DNA of 64,000 bases from Streptomyces sp. Ru62 (GCF_002920615.1 NZ_PQSU01000020.1:124001-188000); one strand, 5' to 3'. Positions 43,519 through 51,581 are shown, counted from the first letter of the stretch. Notes: generated by a model from the letters alone, not told the origin. Made by a program: numbers and translations.

Positions 43519-46116
43519 CTACAGGGTCTTCCCGGTCGCGGGGCCGACCAGCAGGCCCTCGCCGAAGCGGTCCACGCGGACCGTGTCGCCGTCCTTGACC
43601 TCGCCGGACAGGATCTCCTTGGCGAGCCGGTCGCCGATGGCGCTCTGCACCAGCCGGCGCAGCGGCCGGGCGCCGTAGGCCGGGTCCAGGCCCTCCTCCG
43701 CCAGCCAGGCCAGCGCGTCCGGGGTGACGTCCAGCGTGAGCCGCCGCTCGGCCAGCCGCTTGGCCAGCCGGTCGATCTGGAGCCCCGCGATCCGCTCCAG
43801 CTCGGGCTTGGTGAGCGCCGAGAAGACCACCAGGTCGTCCAGCCGGTTGAGGAACTCCGGCTTGAAGGAGCTCCGGACGGTCTCCAGCACCTGCTCCTTC
43901 TTCTGCTCCTCGGTGGTCAGCGGGTCCATCAGGAAGTGGCTGCCCAGGTTGGAGGTGAGCACCAGGATGGTGTTGCGGAAGTCGACCGTGCGGCCCTGAC
44001 CGTCCGTCAGCCGGCCGTCGTCCAGCACCTGGAGCAGGATGTCGAAGACCTCCGGGTGGGCCTTCTCCACCTCGTCCAGCAGGATCACGCTGTACGGGCG
44101 CCGCCGCACGGCCTCGGTGAGCTGGCCGCCCTCCTCGTAGCCGACGTACCCGGGGGGCGCGCCGACCAGCCGGGCCACGCTGTGCTTCTCGCCGTACTCC
44201 GACATGTCGATGCGGACCATGGCCCGCTCGTCGTCGAAGAGGAAGTCCGCGAGCGCCTTGGCCAGTTCGGTCTTGCCGACACCGGTCGGGCCGAGGAAGA
44301 GGAAGGACCCGGTGGGCCGGTCGGGGTCGGCGATCCCGGCCCGCGAGCGGCGCACGGCGTCCGACACGGCCCGTACGGCCTCGCTCTGACCGATGAGCCG
44401 CTTGCCGATCTCCTCCTCCATGCGCAGCAGCTTCTGCGTCTCGCCCTCCAGCAGGCGCCCGGCGGGGATGCCGGTCCAGGCGGCGACGACGTCGGCGATG
44501 TCGTCGGAGCCGACCTCCTCCTTGACCATGGTGTCCTTGGCGACCTCCTCCTCGGCGGCGGAGGCGGCCTCCAGCTCCTTCTCCAACTGCGGGATCTCGC
44601 CGTACAGCAGCTTGGCCGCGGTGTCGAAGTCGCCGTCGCGCTGGGCTCGTTCAGCCTGTCCGCGCAGGTCGTCCAGACGCTCCTTGAGCTCACCGACCCG
44701 GTTGAGGGACTGCTTCTCCTTCTCCCAGCGGGCGGTCAGGCCGCGCAGCTCCTCCTCCCTGTCGGCGAGGTCGCGGCGCAGCTTCTCCAGGCGAGCGACG
44801 GAGGCCGGGTCGGTCTCCTTGCTGAGGGCCAGCTCCTCCATCCGCAGCCGGTCGACGGAGCGCTGGAGCTCGTCGATCTCCACGGGCGAGGAGTCGATCT
44901 CCATGCGCAGCCGGGAGGCCGCCTCGTCGACGAGGTCGATGGCCTTGTCCGGCAGGAAGCGGGAGGTGATGTACCGGTCGGACAGGGTCGCGGCGGCCAC
45001 CAGCGCGGAGTCGTTGATCTGCACCTTGTGGTGGGCCTCGTAGCGGCCCTTGAGCCCGCGCAGGATCGCGATGGTGTCCTCGACGCTCGGCTCGCCGACG
45101 AAGACCTGCTGGAAGCGGCGCTCCAGCGCCGGGTCCTTCTCGATCCGCTCGCGGTACTCGTCCAGCGTGGTCGCGCCGATCATGCGCAGCTCACCGCGCG
45201 CGAGCATCGGCTTCAGCATGTTGCCCGCGTCCATGGCGGAGTCGCCGCCGGCACCGGCGCCGACGACGGTGTGCAGCTCGTCGATGAACGTGATGATCTG
45301 CCCGTCGGACTCCTTGATCTCCGACAGGACGGCCTTGAGGCGCTCCTCGAACTCGCCGCGGTACTTGGCACCGGCCACCATCGCGCCGAGGTCGAGCGCG
45401 ACCAGCCGCTTGTCCTTCAGCGACTCGGGCACGTCGCCCTTGACGATCCGCTGGGCGAGCCCCTCGACCACGGCGGTCTTGCCGACGCCCGGCTCGCCGA
45501 TGAGGACGGGGTTGTTCTTCGTACGACGGCTCAGCACCTGCACGACCCGCCGGATCTCCTGGTCCCGCCCGATGACCGGGTCGAGCCGGCCCTCGCGGGC
45601 GGCGGCGGTGAAGTCGGTGCCGAACTTCTCCAGGGCCTTGTACTGGCCCTCCGGATCGGCGGTGGTCACGCGGCGTCCTCCCCTGGCCTTCTGGAAGGCC
45701 TCCTGCAGTTTCCTGGCGTCGGCACCCTGACCCTTGAGCACGTCCCCGGCGGCACCGCCCTTCGCGGCGATGCCGATGAGCATGTGCTCGGTGGACAGGT
45801 ACTCGTCGCCGAGCGCCTTGGCGCGCTCGGTGGCGTCCGCGATCACGGCCAGCATCTCGCGGTTCGGCTGCGGAGGCGCGACGGTGGACCCGGTCACGCT
45901 GGGCAGACCGGCGAGGATGCGCTCCGCGCCGGAGCGTACGGCGGCCTGGTCGGCCTCGACGGCCGCGAGCAGGTCGGCGATGTTCTCGTTGTCCTGCCCC
46001 TGGAGCAGAGCCAGCAGCAGGTGGGCGGGGGTGAGATCCGGGTGCCCCTCGGTGAGGGCACGATTGCTCGCCGCGTTGATCGCGTCCCGGCTCCTGTTGG
46101 TCAGCTCGGCGTCCAC
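43519..46116 (-). CDS. clpB: ClpB disaggregase (Hsp100)
   Basis: Hexameric AAA+ chaperone that dissolves aggregates with DnaK. 865 residues: N-domain (1-145), first AAA+ module with G-E-P-G-V-G-K-T-A and I-T-F-I-D-E-L-H, the long coiled-coil middle domain (about 395-525) specific to ClpB, and a second AAA+ module with G-P-T-G-V-G-K-T-E-L and V-I-L-L-D-E-V-E-K-A-H-P; arginine fingers and the G-Y-V-G-Y-E pore loop are present. An HspR-type HAIR operator lies about 50 bases upstream of the ATG, so it belongs to the HspR regulon with the dnaK operon. Confidence 0.97.
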   Translation of the reverse strand: MDAELTNRSRDAINAASNRALTEGHPDLTPAHLLLALLQGQDNENIADLLAAVEADQAAVRSGAERILAGLPSVTGSTVAPPQPNREMLAVIADATERAKALGDEYLSTEHMLIGIAAKGGAAGDVLKGQGADARKLQEAFQKARGGRRVTTADPEGQYKALEKFGTDFTAAAREGRLDPVIGRDQEIRRVVQVLSRRTKNNPVLIGEPGVGKTAVVEGLAQRIVKGDVPESLKDKRLVALDLGAMVAGAKYRGEFEERLKAVLSEIKESDGQIITFIDELHTVVGAGAGGDSAMDAGNMLKPMLARGELRMIGATTLDEYRERIEKDPALERRFQQVFVGEPSVEDTIAILRGLKGRYEAHHKVQINDSALVAAATLSDRYITSRFLPDKAIDLVDEAASRLRMEIDSSPVEIDELQRSVDRLRMEELALSKETDPASVARLEKLRRDLADREEELRGLTARWEKEKQSLNRVGELKERLDDLRGQAERAQRDGDFDTAAKLLYGEIPQLEKELEAASAAEEEVAKDTMVKEEVGSDDIADVVAAWTGIPAGRLLEGETQKLLRMEEEIGKRLIGQSEAVRAVSDAVRRSRAGIADPDRPTGSFLFLGPTGVGKTELAKALADFLFDDERAMVRIDMSEYGEKHSVARLVGAPPGYVGYEEGGQLTEAVRRRPYSVILLDEVEKAHPEVFDILLQVLDDGRLTDGQGRTVDFRNTILVLTSNLGSHFLMDPLTTEEQKKEQVLETVRSSFKPEFLNRLDDLVVFSALTKPELERIAGLQIDRLAKRLAERRLTLDVTPDALAWLAEEGLDPAYGARPLRRLVQSAIGDRLAKEILSGEVKDGDTVRVDRFGEGLLVGPATGKTL

Positions 46117-46167
46117 GTGTGCGTTCTCCTCCTACCCGACGGTCCTGCCTCGGTCAACGTGCACAAA

Positions 46168-46188
46168 GTTGAGTCTATTCCACTCAAG
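46168..46188 (-). promoter_or_regulatory. HAIR operator (HspR site) of clpB
   Basis: GTTGAGT (46168-46174), seven bases, ACTCAAG (46182-46188), a near-perfect match to the HAIR consensus CTTGAGT-N7-ACTCAAG bound by HspR. On the minus strand the operator contains TAGACT (46172-46177), a good -10, so bound HspR would cover the clpB promoter. The PPOX gene starts divergently 46 bases away. Confidence 0.88.
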
Positions 46189-46233
46189 GCCGGTCGCGCA
46201 CGGGTCCCGGGGGTGTCGGTTAGGTTGCACGGC

Positions 46234-46647
46234 ATGGCCTCGTACTCCCAGGATCCGGCTGCCCCGGACGAGCCGTATCTCGCCTTCTGGCGCGAACGGC
46301 ATCTGTGCACCCTGACGACCCTCCGCCCCGACGGCAGCCCGCACGTGGTGCCGGTGGGGGTGACCTACGACGCCGCGGCGGGGCTGGCCCGGGTGATCAC
46401 CAACAGGACCAGCACGAAGGTGGCCCATGTGCGCGCGGCCGGGACCGAGGGGGCCCGGGTGGCGGTGTGCCAGGTCGACGGCCGGCGCTGGGCGACGCTG
46501 GAGGGGCGGGCGCGGGTGCGTACCGAGCCGGAGCGGGTCGCGGAGGCGGAGCGGCGGTACGCGGAGCGGTACGAGCGGACGCCCTCGCCGAACCCGTCCC
46601 GGGTGGTGATCGAGATCGAGGTGGAGCGGGTGCTGGGGCGCGGCTGA
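46234..46647 (+). CDS. PPOX-class flavin/F420-dependent oxidoreductase
   Basis: 137 residues of the split-barrel pyridoxamine-oxidase-like fold: F-W-R-E-R-H-L-C-T-L-T-T-L-R-P-D-G-S-P-H-V-V-P-V-G, a middle strand V-I-T-N-R-T-S-T-K-V-A-H, W-A-T-L-E-G-R-A-R-V and the closing V-V-I-E-I-E-V-E-R-V-L. Actinobacterial members of this length usually bind F420. TAGGTT (46221-46226) ends seven bases before the ATG and there is no ribosome binding site, so the mRNA is probably leaderless. Its promoter lies next to the clpB HAIR site on the other strand. Confidence 0.82.
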   Translation: MASYSQDPAAPDEPYLAFWRERHLCTLTTLRPDGSPHVVPVGVTYDAAAGLARVITNRTSTKVAHVRAAGTEGARVAVCQVDGRRWATLEGRARVRTEPERVAEAERRYAERYERTPSPNPSRVVIEIEVERVLGRG

Positions 46648-46717
46648 GCGCGGCCGGCACCCGGCGGTTTCCGGCCACCGTGGAGTACGCCGAAACCCCG
46701 AAATGTCCCCGCAAACT

Positions 46718-46758
46718 GCAGCGGCGTCACCGTGTTCAGGTCACGGTGACGCCGCTGC
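46718..46758. terminator. Bidirectional terminator between converging genes
   Basis: GCAGCGGCGTCACCGTG (46718-46734) and CACGGTGACGCCGCTGC (46742-46758) pair perfectly over 17 bases with a 7-base loop, and outer CCCCGC/GCGGGG bases can extend it. It separates the PPOX gene from the converging Rieske-like gene. Confidence 0.8.
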
Positions 46759-46801
46759 GGGGGGAAGCACCTGAGCGATCTGTTACGACGGGGGAATCGC
46801 G

Positions 46802-47137
46802 TCAGGCACTGCGGGGGGTGGCCGAGATGGTTCGCACGTCGGACGGCGCCGGCTCGGACAGCCGGTGGTCCCGCTGGTCCAGGTTCACAAAGATCATTCC
46901 GTACCGGATGGCACAGCGCACCGGCTGCGGCGCGCCACGCGGCTTGCGCAGGCACCGGTACGCCCGCACATCTCCGTCCTCGTCCCGCGTGACGACGACC
47001 GGCTCACCGAACACGGTGACCATCAGCGAGTCACCACTGTGCGGGATGGCCGTGACCAGGTCGATGAAGTGCCAGCCGGAGCGGTAGGCGGTGGCCATTT
47101 CGCGACGGAAGGACCGGTCGTCGGGTGGAGTAGTCAT
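46802..47137 (-). CDS. Small Rieske-like protein lacking the iron-sulfur histidines
   Basis: 111 residues. The order Y-R-S-G-W-H-F-I-D-L-V, P-H-S-G-D-S-L-M-V-T-V-F-G-E-P-V-V-V-T-R-D-E-D-G-D-V-R-A and G-M-I-F-V-N-L-D follows the N-terminal Rieske domain of ring-hydroxylating oxygenases, but the two cluster motifs (C-x-H and C-x-x-H) read C-L-R-K-P-R-G-A-P and C-A-I-R-Y-G: both cysteines are kept and both histidines are gone. The oxygenase catalytic domain is absent. The start ATG is three bases after the stop of the secreted-peptide gene, so the two are translated together. The Rieske relationship is my inference from motif order. Confidence 0.6.
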   Translation of the reverse strand: MTTPPDDRSFRREMATAYRSGWHFIDLVTAIPHSGDSLMVTVFGEPVVVTRDEDGDVRAYRCLRKPRGAPQPVRCAIRYGMIFVNLDQRDHRLSEPAPSDVRTISATPRSA

Positions 47138-47140
47138 CAG

Positions 47141-47344
47141 TCAGCCCCAGGTGGTGTCGTCCACACCATCGGAATGAGCCGTCCCGGTGCTGCCGTCACT
47201 CACAGCGACTGTCCGGGGAGCCACTCCCCAGGTCGTATCGCCCGCGACGTCACGCTTCGCACCGGAGAGGCCACTCAGCGCGCCAATGGCCACAACGGTG
47301 GAGAAGGCGACGGCAAGCATCGACCGAAGCAATTTGTTGCGCAT
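47141..47344 (-). CDS. Small secreted peptide with two DTTWG repeats
   Basis: 67 residues from the ATG at 47342-47344 (M-R-N-K-L-L-R-S). A basic start and a hydrophobic stretch (8-28) form a signal sequence, with possible cleavage after about residue 28-35. The remaining 30-40 residues hold D-T-T-W-G at 36-40 and again at the very C-terminus (63-67), separated by an Ala/Ser/Asp/Gly-rich linker. Duplicated short motifs in a tiny exported protein are typical of signalling or modified peptide precursors. It is coupled to the Rieske-like gene and divergent from an HTH regulator gene 170 bases away. Confidence 0.65.
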   Translation of the reverse strand: MRNKLLRSMLAVAFSTVVAIGALSGLSGAKRDVAGDTTWGVAPRTVAVSDGSTGTAHSDGVDDTTWG

Positions 47345-47437
47345 ATTCGGCTTCGTCCTCACTTGAAGGTCCCCTCTTCCCCCGTCGAACAAGACGATGT
47401 CTCATTTGGGCACGTCATGGCCACACGATCGGTGCAT

Positions 47438-47454
47438 CATGTTCCTGCATGTTC
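47438..47454. promoter_or_regulatory. CATGTTC direct repeat between the peptide and regulator genes
   Basis: CATGTTC occurs at 47438-47444 and 47448-47454, exactly ten bases (one helical turn) apart, in the gap between the divergent peptide and regulator genes. It is a candidate binding site for one of the HTH regulators; direct repeats at this spacing are common operator architecture. Confidence 0.4.
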
Positions 47455-47514
47455 AGGACCCTGGGGGGTGGAGATTTGCCATCAAATCGGACCAAAGCGT
47501 CACATCCCCATGCC

Positions 47515-48459
47515 ATGACCGAACTCTGCGAGGAGGGTAGCGGCCTTTACGCCAAGGCGCTGCGCGTGGGGCGGATAGCCCGCGCGGAGGCGGAAGCCGC
47601 TCCCTGCCTCATGGAGTTCGCCCTCCTGCAACCGGATCCGGACGACGCCAACTGGCTGCGCCCCACCCCACCGTCCGTCGCCCTGGCCCAGCGGCTCAAT
47701 CCGATCGAGCGCGAGATCTCCGACCGCAGGCGGCTGTCGATCGAACTGACCGAGGTCTTCGAACCGTTCATGGCGCTCAGCGCCCAGGACACCACCTCCA
47801 CCCACGCCATCTCGGTGCTGGAGGGCCTGGACCGCATCAACGCGGCCCTCGACGCGGCGACGGCCGAGTGCCGCTCCGAGGTGCTGACCGTACAGCCGAC
47901 CAGCCGCCGGCTGGAGCACACCCTCCTCCAGGGCCTGGAACGCGACCGCCCCCTCCTCGAACGCGGCGTGCGCATCCGGACCCTGTACCAGCACACCGCC
48001 CGCTACAGCCCCGAGACCCTTGGATACGTGGCCCAGTTCTCCGTCGGGAAGGTGGAGTACCGCACCATCGACGAACTGGTGGAGCGGCTCATCATCTGCG
48101 ACGAGACCGTCGCCTTCATCCCCGTGCGCGACGACCGCCAGGTCGCCCTGGAACTCCGCCACCCCGGCCTGGTGCGCTACCTGATCAAGGTGTTCGAGTT
48201 CATGTGGGCCCGTGCCGTGCCGCTGAGCACCGGCGCCCCCTACGAGACGGCCCCGGACGGCATCACGGACATCCAGCACTCCATCGCCAAGCTCCTGGTC
48301 GAGGGCCACGTCGACGAGGCCATCGCCCGCCGTCTCGGCATGAACGTGCGCACCTGCCGGGCCCACATCGCCAAGCTGGCCCAGGCCCTCGGCAGCGGCA
48401 GCCGCGCGCAACTCGGCTATCTCATCGCCCAGTCCGGCATCCTCGACCGGGAGCACTGA
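47515..48459 (+). CDS. HTH (LuxR-like) regulator with phospholipase D-like/TrmB-like sensor region
   Basis: 314 residues from ATG 47515 (M-T-E-L-C-E-E-G-S-G-L-Y); the frame is open to 47449 but that start would run through a direct repeat, and neither start has a clear ribosome binding site. Residues 1-70 are a degenerate winged helix (A-P-C-L-M-E-F-A-L-L-Q-P-D-P-D-D), 100-240 an alpha/beta region with S-E-V-L-T-V-Q-P, E-R-G-V-R-I-R-T-L-Y-Q-H-T, V-E-Y-R-T and D-E-T-V-A-F-I-P like TrmB effector domains, and 245-314 a LuxR-type HTH (L-L-V-E-G-H-V-D-E-A-I-A-R-R-L-G-M-N-V-R-T-C-R-A-H-I). The family is abundant in Streptomyces and uncharacterised. Confidence 0.78.
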   Translation: MTELCEEGSGLYAKALRVGRIARAEAEAAPCLMEFALLQPDPDDANWLRPTPPSVALAQRLNPIEREISDRRRLSIELTEVFEPFMALSAQDTTSTHAISVLEGLDRINAALDAATAECRSEVLTVQPTSRRLEHTLLQGLERDRPLLERGVRIRTLYQHTARYSPETLGYVAQFSVGKVEYRTIDELVERLIICDETVAFIPVRDDRQVALELRHPGLVRYLIKVFEFMWARAVPLSTGAPYETAPDGITDIQHSIAKLLVEGHVDEAIARRLGMNVRTCRAHIAKLAQALGSGSRAQLGYLIAQSGILDREH

Positions 48460-48478
48460 GGCGCGGGACCACCGAGGC

Positions 48479-49522
48479 TCAGCGCACGGCCGGGGGTTCC
48501 TGCTCCGGACCGGCGAGGGCGGTGGTCGGCAGGGACGGACGGTGCCCGTCGAGGCCGACCTGGGCGATGCGGACGCCCAGTTGGGTACGGCTGGCCGCGC
48601 CCAGGGTCTCCGACAGACGGGCGATGTGGGCCCGGCAGGTGCGCACGCTGATGCCCAGGCGTTCGGCGATGACCGCGTCCTGGTGGCCCTCGGCGAGCAG
48701 CGCGGCGATGGACTGCTCGCGGTGCGAGATGCCCTCGATGCCGGTGTCGGGGAGCGGGGCCGTGAGCGGGATCGCCAGGCGCCACAGCCGTTCGAAGACC
48801 GTCACCAGGTAGGCGATCAGGGCCGGGTGGCGCAGCTCCAGGGCCATCGTGCGGTCGGTGTTGGCGGGGATGAACGCCACCGTACGGTCGAAGAGGATGA
48901 GCCGGTCGATCACCTCGTCCAGGGTGCGCGCCTCCACCGCGTCGCCCATCAGCTCAAGGTAGTTGAGCAGGCCCTGGCCGTGCCGGGCCACATGCGTGTA
49001 CAGGTCCCGCATCCGCACGCCCCGGCCGCGCAGCGCCAGCGCCCGGTGCAGGCCCTCGGAGAGTTCCGCCTCCCGCCGGATGCCGCCGGGCTGCACGGTG
49101 AGCACCTCGGTGGTGCACGCCTCGGTCGCCTCGTCCATCGCGGCCTGGATGCGGGAGAGCCCGTCCAGGACCCGGATGGCACTGCCCTCGGCCGGCGCCG
49201 CCAGCGCGTTCAGCTGCCTCCCCAGGCCCGCGTACCACTCGAACGCGGCCACCGCCGAGCCCACCCGCCGCTGGCTCGCGCTGACCTCGTCGTAGACCCC
49301 GCGCAGCAGCCGGGTCATGACCTCCTGCGGGGAGGTCGGCACCAGCCAGTCCATGTCGTCCGGGTCGGGGTGCAGCAGGGCGAGCTCCAGCAGGCAGGGC
49401 ACCGGCTCGGCGTCCGTGCGCGGCACCCGCCCCCGGCGCACGGCACGGGAGTACACCCGATCCCCGGCTGCACACAGCCGGTCGGCACCGTGAGGATGCT
49501 CCTCCGCCCCGCGCCCGGACAT
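48479..49522 (-). CDS. HTH (LuxR-like) regulator, paralogue of the neighbouring one
   Basis: 347 residues from the ATG at 49520-49522; TTG 49562-49564 is a longer possibility. It matches the converging regulator along its length: C-L-L-E-L-A-L-L-H-P-D-P-D-D-M-D-W-L, V-L-D-G-L-S-R-I-Q-A-A-M, E-V-L-T-V-Q-P-G-G, R-G-V-R-M-R-D-L-Y, V-E-A-R-T, D-R-T-V-A-F-I-P-A, and the HTH L-A-E-G-H-Q-D-A-V-I-A-E-R-L-G-I-S-V-R-T-C-R-A-H-I-A-R. A Pro-rich tail of about 25 residues is extra. The two genes converge with 19 bases between the stops, so they may control each other or sense related ligands. Confidence 0.78.
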   Translation of the reverse strand: MSGRGAEEHPHGADRLCAAGDRVYSRAVRRGRVPRTDAEPVPCLLELALLHPDPDDMDWLVPTSPQEVMTRLLRGVYDEVSASQRRVGSAVAAFEWYAGLGRQLNALAAPAEGSAIRVLDGLSRIQAAMDEATEACTTEVLTVQPGGIRREAELSEGLHRALALRGRGVRMRDLYTHVARHGQGLLNYLELMGDAVEARTLDEVIDRLILFDRTVAFIPANTDRTMALELRHPALIAYLVTVFERLWRLAIPLTAPLPDTGIEGISHREQSIAALLAEGHQDAVIAERLGISVRTCRAHIARLSETLGAASRTQLGVRIAQVGLDGHRPSLPTTALAGPEQEPPAVR

Positions 49523-49697
49523 CGCCCATTCCACCCCCGGTGTGCTGCCACTTCCGTGGCGCAACTATGCGCGGCGCCGAACCGGGTCCGCAACACGGCT
49601 CCCTCCACGGCGGCCACCGGAAAATGCCGCTGTGTCCGGGTTCCGGCACCGGTCCGCGCCGCGCACCGCGGCCGGCCGGGGGTGGAACGCGGGCGTT

Positions 49698-50804
49698 CTA
49701 CTTCAGGCCGGCCGACGCGCAGGCCGCCTTGTACTTGGCGGTGCAGATGTCACCGACCGTGTAGATGCCGTCCGCGACGACCGTGTCCTTGATGGTGCGC
49801 TTGGTCAGCGCGGTCACCTGGACCAGCTTGGCCGGAATGTCCTTGGTGGTGGGGCTGTCCACCCGGTCCTGGGTGAGGGCGTCGAACTGGATGTCCTTGC
49901 CCTGGAGCTTGGTGACGGCCATCTGCGCGGCGGCCTCGGCCTCGTCCGGGTAGGACTTGAAGACGCTCATGTACTGCTCGTCCGCCAGCACCCGCTGCAC
50001 GGCGTCCAGTTCGGCGTCCTGACCGGTGATCGGGGGCAGCTTGGTGACACCGGCCGCCTTCAGGGCCTTGATGATGCCGCCCGCCATGCCGTCGTTGGCG
50101 GAGTAGACGCCGGCGATGTTGTCCTTGCCGATCTTCGCGATGGCCCTGGCCATGTTGGCCTCGGCGTTCTCCGGCTTCCACTTGACGGTGTCGAAGCTCT
50201 CCGCGATGTCCACCTTGCCGTTCAGCTCGGAGAGCGCGCCCTCCTTGAACTGCTTGGCGTTCGGGTCGGTGGGCGAGCCGTTCATCATGACGATCTTGTC
50301 GGAGGTGTCGACGTCCGGGCCCAGGGCCTCCAGCAGGGAGCGGCCCTGCACCTCGCCGACGAGTTCGTTGTCGAAGGAGATGTAGGCGTCGATCGGGCCC
50401 TCGGCGAGACGGTCGTAGGCGATGACCGGGATGCCCGCGTCCTTGGCCTTCTTCACCTCGCCGGCGATGGCGTGGGCGTCCACCGCGTCGACCAGGATGA
50501 CGTCGACCTTGCCGTCGATCATGTTCTGCATCTGCTCGGACTGCCGGGCCGGGCTCGCGTCGGCGTTGGCGTACTCCACCTTGCCCTGCTTCTTGGTGAG
50601 TTCGGCCACCTTGTCCCGGATGATGGGGTAGTCGAACTTGTCGTAGCGGGTGTTCGCCTTCTCCGGCAGCAGCAGGCCCACCGTGATGTCGTTGCCCTTG
50701 GTCGGGCTCGCACTCGCGCCGTCCCCCGTCACGTTCAGCACGCCACAGCCGGCGAGCGAGAGGGTCATCGTGGACGCGGCCACGGATATGGCGATACGAC
50801 GCAT
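49698..50804 (-). CDS. Sugar ABC transporter substrate-binding lipoprotein (xylose-type), orphan
   Basis: 368 residues from the ATG at 50802-50804 (M-R-R-I-A-I-S-V). A lipoprotein signal ends in L-S-L-A-G-C with the lipid-bearing cysteine near 20. The mature part is a type I periplasmic binding fold with I-T-V-G-L-L-L-P-E, D-V-I-L-V-D-A-V-D-A-H-A-I, G-I-P-V-I-A-Y-D-R-L and V-Y-S-A-N-D-G-M-A-G-G, most like xylose-binding proteins. No ATPase or permease gene is adjacent, so it must use subunits encoded elsewhere. Two cysteines near the C-terminus (D-I-C-T-A-K and A-C-A-S-A) may form a disulphide. Confidence 0.9.
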   Translation of the reverse strand: MRRIAISVAASTMTLSLAGCGVLNVTGDGASASPTKGNDITVGLLLPEKANTRYDKFDYPIIRDKVAELTKKQGKVEYANADASPARQSEQMQNMIDGKVDVILVDAVDAHAIAGEVKKAKDAGIPVIAYDRLAEGPIDAYISFDNELVGEVQGRSLLEALGPDVDTSDKIVMMNGSPTDPNAKQFKEGALSELNGKVDIAESFDTVKWKPENAEANMARAIAKIGKDNIAGVYSANDGMAGGIIKALKAAGVTKLPPITGQDAELDAVQRVLADEQYMSVFKSYPDEAEAAAQMAVTKLQGKDIQFDALTQDRVDSPTTKDIPAKLVQVTALTKRTIKDTVVADGIYTVGDICTAKYKAACASAGLK

Positions 50805-51060
50805 GCGAGGGCTCACTTCAGGTGCGTTCCGGACGTGGGCGTTGCTATACGGCCCAGGTGTCTGAAAAGACAACGCGCAGGCCACACCCGGCGTCAAGAA
50901 GAATCACTTAACGAGTGCGCAACAGCACGCTCCGCTGTACCTGTGGAGGTCACGCGAAACCCCCTTCAAAGGCCCTTTACGGACCGTCCACGCCAAGGGA
51001 GTTCATGGGAACGGCAAAGACCCGGACAACCAGGGCGGTTCCTCACGAGTCGTGAGGGCG

Positions 51061-51097
51061 CACGAAGAGGGGCCCGGAATCCGGGCCCCTCTTCGTG
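51061..51097. terminator. Terminator of the dnaK-grpE-dnaJ-hspR operon
   Basis: CACGAAGAGGGGCCCGGA (51061-51078) and TCCGGGCCCCTCTTCGTG (51080-51097) are perfectly complementary over 18 bases with a single base between them (effective loop 3-5), starting 15 bases after the hspR stop on the minus strand. It is symmetrical and could stop transcription in both directions. Confidence 0.85.
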
Positions 51098-51111
51098 TGC
51101 GCCTGTGCGCG

Positions 51112-51576
51112 TCAGTCCTGCTGCTGCCGCTTCGGCCGCCACACCACCAACGCGCTGGTCTGCTGGACCTCCTGGTACGGCACCAGGTCACGCCGGTAGG
51201 AGGCGTGCACGGCGGCCTCGCGCTGCTGCATCGCGGCCGCCGCGCCGTCCAGGGCCGCCTCCAGCTCCGCGACGCGGTGCTGGAGCGCGGTGACCTGGTT
51301 CTCCAGTTCGATGATCCGCTTGATACCGGCCAGGTTGATGCCCTCGTCCTGCGACAACTGCTGCACCTGGCGGAGCAGTTCGATGTCACGGGCCGAGTAG
51401 CGGCGGCCCCGGCCGGCGGTGCGGTCGGGCGAGACCAGGCCCAGGCGGTCGTACTGGCGCAGCGTCTGCGGGTGGAGTCCGGAGAGCTGGGCCGCCACCG
51501 AGATGACGTAGACCGGGGTCTCCTCGGTCAGTTCATACGGCCCACGAAAATTGTCACCGCGTCGACGGCCGTCCAT
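51112..51576 (-). CDS. hspR: HspR, MerR-family repressor of heat-shock genes
   Basis: 154 residues from the ATG at 51574-51576 (M-D-G-R-R-R); three codons earlier a TTG is possible. The MerR winged helix has V-Y-V-I-S-V-A-A-Q-L-S-G-L-H-P-Q-T-L-R-Q-Y-D-R-L-G-L-V-S-P and G-R-G-R-R-Y-S-A-R-D-I-E-L-L-R, followed by a coiled coil (about 85-115) and the C-terminal V-V-W-R-P-K-R end typical of HspR. It represses its own operon and clpB by binding HAIR sites, with DnaK as co-repressor in Streptomyces. It is the last gene of the operon, five bases after dnaJ. Confidence 0.95.
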   Translation of the reverse strand: MDGRRRGDNFRGPYELTEETPVYVISVAAQLSGLHPQTLRQYDRLGLVSPDRTAGRGRRYSARDIELLRQVQQLSQDEGINLAGIKRIIELENQVTALQHRVAELEAALDGAAAAMQQREAAVHASYRRDLVPYQEVQQTSALVVWRPKRQQQD

Positions 51577-51581
51577 CACTC

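Noticed and set aside
49542..51293. Long plus-strand frame opposite the sugar-binding lipoprotein gene
   Set aside because: Antisense shadow of a clear lipoprotein gene; no start site or domain of its own.
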